This document shows, piece by piece, positions 20,736 to 26,605 of a stretch of 26,605 bases of DNA; position 1 is the first letter of the stretch, and each line of letters starts with the position of its first letter. A model generated the notes under the pieces. It had not been told where the DNA came from, ran no database searches, and saw nothing but the letters and a program-made list of their open reading frames with translations. The translations under genes and the position numbers were made by a program. Source of the stretch: Welwitschia mirabilis (Eukaryota; Gnetophyta; Gnetopsida; Welwitschiales); the NCBI GenBank assembly GCA_051453625.1, contig JBOZIK010000001.1, forward strand, positions 116,388,408 to 116,415,012. Direction: 5' to 3'.

Positions 20736-21440
20736 ACTTTCCTTTCCTTTATTTCTATTTTACTCTATTATTTTTATTTATTCTCTTTATAGATGATAGT
20801 ATCCCTAATTTCTACCAACATTCTGGAGCTTCTCCCAGTTAAATTCATGTACTAGATTGTGAGTTCTTACTAGATTTTGCAAAATGAAGTATTTTCTTCT
20901 CCTCCTTATTATTTTTAATTTTTTCTCCTATTTTTGAACCTTTTAGCATGTAGTTTTCATGTATATTGTCCAAGTTTCCCTGCTCTTTGATTTGGAACTT
21001 ATGAATGTAATTTTTACTGTGTATTTTATGAGATATAATGAATTGTGTACTTTACGAGGTAGAATTAGGTTTTTTAACTTTAAAACTTGTTTTCTCATAA
21101 ACCATAAGTTAAAATATAGTAATTCATTAGGGAAAATCAATTGGTATAATGCACTCTATGATGCTAGTGATTAAATTTTTTATTTAATCATTTTTATTTT
21201 TACCTCATGTGGGGCTCACCTGATTTACACTTATTAACTTTTTTGCATGTTTTGCATTTTTCTTTACATGATTAGGTAATATGAGATATGTTAACAGTTT
21301 TAATGAGGGTAAGATATATTTTATGACTTTTACACATTAAAAAGCAATTTATGGGGTTATTTCAAGTATCCATGCAATACATTTTAGGTATCTACACTTG
21401 ATCTTGCATGACAAGTTTCGTGTTTATAACTAATTAGACC

Positions 21441-22597
21441 ATGCACACATAGAGCTAAATAGGCCAAGGTAGAGGCTGAGGCTATCGAGTAGGCAATAGA
21501 CCCACTGTCACCACTAGAGATTAAGTGAGTAGAACTGATCCACCCTCCATCTAGTTATGTTAAGTCTCTCACAATTCAAATAGCTAGTATGCATGTTGAG
21601 AGATATTTTGGTGATTTTATGAGCCGTATAAAGCCAGAGGTGGACTGGAGACTTTGATCTATAGCTCCAATAGATTTTAAATGCATAAGAGGCCATATTA
21701 TATGCTAGAGACCGAGGAGTTTTATAATATGATTCATATAGATTGGTGTCCTGATGCTTGTGGCTAGCTCGTTAACATGATAGTAGCTAATATTCAAGGC
21801 CATAAGATTATAATCTTTTTGAACCACATTACTGTAATAATTGATCTAGATGGTATTGGAGGCACTCATGTTCACTCAAGGAAGTTTTGATTACTCAATT
21901 ATCACCTACCTATCAGATCCTACACATAGGGTTGATTTATAACATCATCCTATTATTTCATAACAGTTTTATGATAGTAGTACATATATAAATGTTGGCA
22001 GTGTTTAGGTAGAGTAAGCAAATGAACTTATCAAACTTCATTTAAGGATACTTAAGACTATAATTGAGACATGAAAGCTTCAGACTTTGGAATATTCATG
22101 CCTTCTCTTACTCAGCATCAGACGCTTTAGCATACTTGAGCCTGTAAGTGAGCAGAGATTTACATAAATTCAGATTTTAGTTCATTACCTATAGGATATG
22201 AGAATTTAGATACCAGAAGAGGTAGAAAAATCTTAGGTATAGAGACCTATGATCAGTACTACTTTATAGTAGACTCATGTTCCTTTAGCAGAGACCACAT
22301 AGATCATCAAAGAGATAGTGGACTGAGACATCTGTAAAATTGAGCAGAGGATCACGATGGTTAAGATGAGAGTTTAGCTTATCAATGAGTAGCTAGTTAA
22401 TGTGTGGCAACGCATCTTACGGATAAAGCATAGTGTGACAATAGACCTCCCAGAAATAGTCCAAGTCCAGGAAGATGAGATACGCCATACCATCATGACA
22501 TCATTAAACCATCATTTTCTTGCAAATCATGAGCATTCACCCTCTTCTCCTCTTACACCTGAGTCTGCTACACATCAAGAGTTTATCATGACTAGAT
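21441..22597 (+). pseudogene. Element B extra ORF after integrase (env-like position), degenerate
   Basis: This stretch is less AT-rich than its surroundings and stays protein-like across frames. Readable parts are GQGRGxGYRVGNRPTVTTRD near the start, SYVKSLTIQIASMHVERYF and MSRIKPEVDWRL (21550-21655), FYNMIHIDWCPDACG and LVNMIVANIQGHKIIIFLNH (21720-21830), a Gln/Arg/Val heptad-like stretch KIEQRITMVKMRV (22337-22380), and an open end at 22402-22599 with a Ser/Pro-rich tail. The basic Arg/Gly start, a middle resembling the putative plant transposon protein domain seen in Athila ORFs, and a coiled-coil-like end suggest the third ORF of such elements. The family assignment is inference from weak matches. 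No transmembrane segment is evident, so a true envelope function is unsupported. A has no counterpart. Confidence 0.5.
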
Positions 22598-23135
22598 GAG
22601 GGAAGTGACTTTATTGTTTGTATTATGTATCTTTCCTCCATGAATTATATAAAACTCATGATTAATATATAAACATATTATTTTTCAATATTATCATGGT
22701 GTATGTTTTTATTACTAGATATTAAGCATATTTTTAGATATCATTTTTAATACTTAATGATAATATTTAGGTTATACATAATTATGTTTTATTTGCTACA
22801 CATTTGAGTGGGGAGCTATTACTTATTAGTACATTTAATGTTTATCTTTATGGCAAAAAATTTAGCAAGCTTCTATTTTTCAAGACTAATTTTTCAACTT
22901 CTTGTCCCCTCTATCCTCTAGACAACTACCATAATGATAGTATGCCACTTATACTACATAGGTGAAATATTTAATTATTTGGTTTTGACCTTTTTTTTTG
23001 CATTCTGATATTTCTAAAATTCTTTCTGAGTTTATTTCAGAGTTCCCTAGTTGATTCATTATTAGACAATTTAGCTCACAACTATGGTTTTTTGCCTAGT
23101 TTTATTAGCGACTAACAAGGCTAAGTGAGGGGCTA
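22598..23135 (+). other. Element B 3' untranslated region with purine tracts
   Basis: Noncoding and AT-rich. A tract GTGGGGAGCTA at 22809-22819 resembles the real polypurine tract about 320 bp downstream, and A has AGGGGGCTAA at the matching place (near 9710). Positions 22830-23135 align with A 9730-10016. Confidence 0.6.
23123..23132 (+). promoter_or_regulatory. Polypurine tract of element B
   Basis: AAGTGAGGGG lies three bases before the 3' LTR start TGTTGCAATA, preceded by CAAGGCT, which is shared with A. This is the plus-strand primer site. Confidence 0.7.
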
Positions 23136-24354
23136 TGTTGCAATACCAAATTTTATATATTGGTAGGGTAGTTTGAGTAGTTTTGCAGAAAATTAAACAA
23201 GCTTATGCTGAGTTTTAATGATAATGGAGAACTAAGGTAAATGTCACGAAAACATGTAATTTTCATTACATTTGACAACATTTGAAGCAATTTATAATAC
23301 TTCCTATCTAAAGTAATAATCCTACAATCAAAGAAGCTAATGTAATACAATAAACACTTTAAAAAAGCTCATCATTCACCTAATCATCTAGATGACTATA
23401 CAAATAGCAAAATTACTAAAGGTAAGGAGGATGCTTACTAGATTAATCTGGCAGATGATGTGGAATTCATGTGATGTGTCATCATTTCTTGTGATGTCTG
23501 AATGACTAGTAGGATAATGCCTAAAATAAATGCTTCACCAAACTTCATTAAACTCTGTCCATGTGTCTTACATATTTTTATGTATTTGTTAGGATTGTTG
23601 ACATGTCTACTAGTGTTTGGTGATTTTAAAATCTACTTTGTAATAAATGCCTCCTCTGCTCTCGACTCTATTTGCATCTTCTTTGGCATTGAAAATTCTC
23701 ATGACATAAAAGTAAAGAGTAGGAGATCCATTTATTATTATTATAGAAAGGGGTCTTCCTTGGTGTTGAGTTGTGTATCCTTCATTGAGATGATGCTACT
23801 TTATAATATAAATGTTAGTTTGCTTTCAAAAATCTATTTTTCTTTTTATATTTATTGTTATGTGCATCTCCCTTATGGTTTATGTTGCTTCTAATTCTAT
23901 GACATCTTCATTGGTAATATAGATCATGAGGAGCACCTTTGTTAAGGTTGACATTGTTAGTTTAAATGCATTGCATCTCATTTCCTAGATTAACTTTACA
24001 TTATTTTCATATTTTATTTAGCATACCTAATAGTTAGGTTGATCTCAGTCTGGTGATGACTTTCCTTGATTGATCTAGGTTATACAGGGCCAATATCCAT
24101 GAAAGATTGATTTGATAATTGAATAGAAGTTGCATTTAGACTAGAACTTGCATCTCATTTGCATAGTGTGTTAGAGATTACAAAGTGTTTTATTTTTGAA
24201 ATCAATTCTCTTTTTTTTCATCTATGCCTTTGATGGAATTACAACATTTGGGTCACTCCCATTTATATTAGTGTGTTGTGTTATGCAAATACATTTTTAT
24301 GATTTATAAGATTTGTTTAATGACATAATGTTTGCATAAATACACATCACAACA
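23136..24354 (+). repeat. Element B 3' LTR
   Basis: Starts TGTTGCAATACC and ends CACATCACAACA, so the TG...CA ends are intact here. It pairs with 10740-12004. It lacks about 40 bp near 24170 and the (AT)n run. The 130-residue hydrophobic ORF at 23502-23894 is not open in the 5' LTR and is chance. It contains an exact TCATCTAGATGA at 23384-23395. Confidence 0.9.
23384..23395. repeat. Perfect palindrome TCATCTAGATGA
   Basis: Same 12-mer in the B 3' LTR. The 5' LTR counterpart at 10970-10981 reads TCATCCAGACTA. Confidence 0.8.
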
Positions 24355-24359
24355 ATGTT
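24355..24359. repeat. Right target-site duplication of element B (ATGTT)
   Basis: Second copy of the ATGTC at 10735-10739, one transition apart. Element A's LTR continues immediately after. Confidence 0.85.
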
Positions 24360-24894
24360 CCTTATGGCTTATGTGCTTATAATTCCATGATAGCTTCATA
24401 ATTGATATAGATCATGCAGGGCAACCTTTGTTAAAGTTGAAATCATTAGTTTAAGATTTTCACTGCATTGCATTTTACTTTTCATATTTTAAGTATTACA
24501 TGTTTTTCATATTCTACTTAATGTACTTAATAGCTTATGCTAGTTAGGATTAGTGACAGTTTCCTTGATCGAACTAGGTTATGCAGGGTTGATCTTTATG
24601 ATAGAAAGATTTAGTAGTTGGATAGATATTTCATTTAGAATAGTTTTTATTTTAATTGCATTAATGTGTTTACTTTGCATTATTTTTTTATATTGTACTT
24701 TTTATTTGAAACTAAATACAACATACTAAAAATACTTCACTGAAACCAATCATCTAGCTTTAAGCCTAGTGCTTTCAATGGATTACAACATTTAGATTCA
24801 CTCTCATCTATACTAATGTGCATGTTGTGCAAACATTTATGATTGACAAGATTTAGTTAAGGATGTAACAATTGTATAAATATGCACTACAATA
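24360..24894 (+). repeat. Element A 3' LTR, second part
   Basis: Starts CCTTATGG and aligns with the A 5' LTR from 2970 to 3333, then continues to the LTR end CACTACAATA (CA end mutated to TA). With 10017-10739 it gives a 1258-bp LTR, close to B's 1265 bp. Confidence 0.88.
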
Positions 24895-24899
24895 GTTCT
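24895..24899. repeat. Right target-site duplication of element A (GTTCT)
   Basis: Partner of ATTCT at 2240-2244. Element C's gag resumes on its other side. Confidence 0.85.
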
Positions 24900-25807
24900 C
24901 TTAAATCTTCAACTATTCTTATGGGTTGAAATTTAGCTAAGAAAGCATTCTTAAGAGTTTCCCCTGAGCTAAAAGCATAATTAAGACTTCTATGATACCA
25001 TAGTTGAGCATCACCTTTTAAATAAAAAGAAAATACCATAGAAAATCATAGTCTGATTCAAGATAATTTCTTTTGTATGGGGTAGTCTTCTAGCTGCTAA
25101 TGTTGGTTTCCCTGTATTATGACGTATATGTATAGGTGTTGGTGATAAATATGCATTGGGCTTGTATAGGACTGATGGGACACTAATCTTGTTAACCTTC
25201 CTCCCCCTTCCCCCCCTCTTCCCCATTTCTCCCCATCATTTCATTTAGTAGTGGGTCATCTATGGGGTTCTATTTAAGTAAATACTATTCTGTTGGACTT
25301 AAATACAATAGAGTTTCTTCTTATTTCTTACCCTCAAAAGTGGATATTGATGTTATATTTATATTTCTCACTTTTTCTGGGTATTCTAAACCTATGGGAT
25401 TAATAGGACTTAAATCTTCTAGTTAATGAGTTTCATAATTCAAAGGTCTTAAATCTCCATCATCTTTCCAAAAGCATCCTCCTAGAAATTTCTTTTTAAG
25501 TTTATTTATCTTAGCTATTTGGGAAGATTCTCCTTGAGTGATATGTGATTTGAGAAGAATAAGCAACTATTATTCTATTTCACTCATTAATGCAAAAAAG
25601 ATTTCTTCTTTTAAAGTCTTTCCAGTAGTGGTTTCATCCATAATAGAATATTTCTCTTCTATTTCTATTACAATCCTACTTTGAGTCTGCTCGTCCAAAT
25701 CATATTTTTTACGGTTTTCAACAAATCTACTTCTTTCATCACACCATTTTCCTTGACTATCTTATTAGATTATAAACTTCTTCATCTTTACTAGTTGGCT
25801 TTAGCAT
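24900..25807 (-). pseudogene. Element C gag, N-terminal and capsid part
   Basis: The minus strand from a candidate ATG at 25807 (MLKPTSKDEEV) reads a long degenerate gag. It shows RFVENRKKYDLDEQTQSRI and EEIFFALMSEIE (25720-25550), an acidic/hydrophilic spacer, a Gly/Glu-rich run at the G tract, KPTLAARRLP, then SFYLKGDAQLWYHRSLNY and LKNAFLAKFQPIRIVEDLRE (to 24900). The last block is the retrotransposon gag core, in which a Gly/Ala-x-W-Y pair is followed by a helix ending in a Phe-rich segment. Translation then passes directly into the segment at 2244. The 71-residue ORF at 25011-25226 is partly in this frame but ends at a frameshift. Stops are mostly Gln or Trp codons changed by one transition. 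Confidence 0.72.
25196..25224 (-). repeat. G/A-rich low-complexity tract in element C gag
   Basis: On the minus strand this is a purine-only stretch with G runs of four, seven and five, coding for Gly/Glu/Lys residues in gag. It is the most GC-rich spot in the window and could form a G-quadruplex. Confidence 0.8.
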
Positions 25808-26605
25808 AGCCCTCCTTCTAACATTAAAATCATGAAAGCTTATATTGTGAAATAAATATAGAAAATATTAAGAGATTATGCTAAAAATGTAGAAAACTAT
25901 AATGTTATTAACCCAAAATAAGCTTAAACATTAAATTAAAATCAGAGATTTACTAAAGAACTAGTTGAACCATTAGCACTTCAACCATTTAGTTCAAAAT
26001 TCATCATCAAGAGAAGCTCATTGTGAAGTTCTTAAACTAGTTAGATTGATAATTGATAAAGTTTACTATATACATATATTACATTATAAGGAATGAAGAA
26101 TATGGAAAACATAATAGAAGTTCTAGTAAATGCTAAATAATACTTATTTCTAAGTATTACTAATTATCCTAGTTCATGTTTAGCTATACAAACAAAAGCA
26201 AGTAAAAGAGAATATTACTTTTGCAAGTGATAAAACATGTTTACAATAGTTATTAACATATAAATAATAGTTTGTCCCAAAAATATTAGTTTTTTAGCTT
26301 TATATTCAAATTACAGAACACTACACAGAAATATACAGATAAGTTTGTATTTTCCTTTGTAGCTAACATTGGAACATTAGAGATGTTGCTATGCCATTTT
26401 TAGGATTTCTAGAGATTTCCTTAACCTCTTTCTTAGTTCTATTTCTAGAGCCTTTTTTTACAAAATTATCTCCCCTATCTGTAATATCCCCTTCTTATAC
26501 CCTTTAGCCTTTTTTGTTTTACTATTTTCTTTCTTTGTTATGAAGAATAGGTTTATGGTTGAAGTTGTTATTATATTTCTACCATCTTGATATTCTCCCT
26601 CATCC
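25808..26605 (-). other. Sequence upstream of element C gag, partly coding-like, unresolved
   Basis: The minus strand from 26604 to about 26390 is nearly open and Lys-rich, with segments such as DEGEYQDGRNIITTST and LRKRLRKSLEILKMA. From about 26350 to 25810 there are stops in all frames and no motif. The first part could be an upstream ORF or first gag exon of C (extra upstream ORFs and introns are known in some Tat-lineage elements), or leader sequence. No LTR end or primer site was recognised, so C's 5' boundary lies outside the window. Confidence 0.3.

Larger units (their letters stand above)
18431..21440 (+). other. Element B 3' region between pol and the extra ORF (noncoding)
   Basis: Aligns with A 7128 to about 9250, with indels. 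No family motif is seen in any frame. Short open frames such as 19838-20083, 20959-21174 and the antisense 20943-21140 are AT-driven and lack counterparts in A. It contains a 15-base T run near 18748-18762, motif copies at 20432-20443, 20493-20503 and 20689-20700, and gaps at 18964-18966, 19213-19576 and 20539-20638. In Athila-type elements the region before the third ORF can hold a splice acceptor; I cannot place one here. Confidence 0.6.
10740..24354 (+). mobile_element. Element B: near-complete Ty3/gypsy retrotransposon, Athila/Tat branch, with an extra ORF
   Basis: About 13.6 kb as assembled. Order: 5' LTR (10740-12004), tRNA-Asp-type primer site, leader, gag, protease, RT, RNase H, integrase, long 3' region, extra ORF remnant, purine tract, 3' LTR (23136-24354). 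Protease before RT and integrase last is the Ty3 order; the lack of a chromodomain after integrase, the tRNA-Asp primer site, the large size and the ORF after pol point to Athila/Tat. All genes carry many stops and shifts. The two LTRs differ at roughly 15-20% of sites by eye. It inserted into the 3' LTR of element A, in the same orientation. Confidence 0.9.
2245..24894 (+). mobile_element. Element A: Ty3/gypsy LTR retrotransposon (Athila/Tat-like), internally deleted, disrupted by element B
   Basis: Boundaries are set by LTRs starting TGTTGTGACG (2245) and TATTGCAATA (10017), an LTR end CACTACAATA (24894), and a 5-bp target duplication outside. Own parts are 5' LTR, leader, gag, protease core, 3' noncoding region, purine tract and 3' LTR. 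The 3' LTR is split at 10739/24360 by element B. RT, RNase H and integrase are absent because of one internal deletion, so A could not have moved itself after that loss. The two LTRs differ at roughly a fifth of positions by eye, so the insertion is old. It sits in reverse orientation inside element C's gag. Confidence 0.88.

Noticed and set aside
20943-21174. Overlapping sense and antisense ORFs of about 65-71 residues
   Set aside because: No family motif, no counterpart in A, and in the noncoding 3' region of B.
23502-23894. 130-residue hydrophobic ORF
   Set aside because: Lies inside the B 3' LTR; the matching part of the 5' LTR has stops, and the composition is AT-driven.

Overview
The window reads as decayed plant nuclear repeat DNA. 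It is very AT-rich (G+C near 27-30% by eye), poor in CpG, and dominated by LTR retrotransposons of the Ty3/gypsy superfamily. Gag, protease, reverse transcriptase, RNase H and integrase motifs are readable, but every gene is broken by stops and frameshifts. A repeat-rich plant genome with large old heterochromatic blocks fits; the species cannot be named from this sequence. No intact host gene, tRNA, rRNA or CRISPR array was found.

The main result is a three-level nest. Element C, the oldest, lies on the minus strand. Its gag runs from about 25.8 kb down to 24.90 kb and resumes at 2.24 kb, followed by its protease down to the left edge. Element A (2245-24894, plus strand) sits inside C's gag and is flanked by a 5-bp target duplication (ATTCT/GTTCT). 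C's reading frame continues across the empty-site junction. Element B (10740-24354, plus strand) sits inside A's 3' LTR, flanked by ATGTC/ATGTT. Removing B and one duplication copy joins 10739 to 24360 and gives a continuous LTR that matches A's 5' LTR.

B is nearly full length: 5' LTR, a primer-binding site matching a decayed tRNA-Asp site, leader, gag, protease, RT, RNase H, integrase with a GPY-like tail and no visible chromodomain, a long 3' region with a degenerate extra ORF (21441-22597), purine tract and 3' LTR. The order and motifs place it in the non-chromoviral Athila/Tat branch. A belongs to the same or a sister family. It keeps gag and the protease core but lacks RT, RNase H and integrase through one deletion at a 10-bp microhomology, and has no recognisable extra ORF.

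The decay is mostly C-to-T and G-to-A: stops sit where Gln, Trp or Arg is expected, the primer-binding site differs from tRNA-Asp only by transitions, and zinc-knuckle Cys codons have become Tyr. A dispersed palindrome-like 12-mer (TCATCTAGATGA and variants) recurs across A and B. Most N gaps are flanked by near-identical direct copies, which points to unmerged contig ends or alleles rather than biological duplication.
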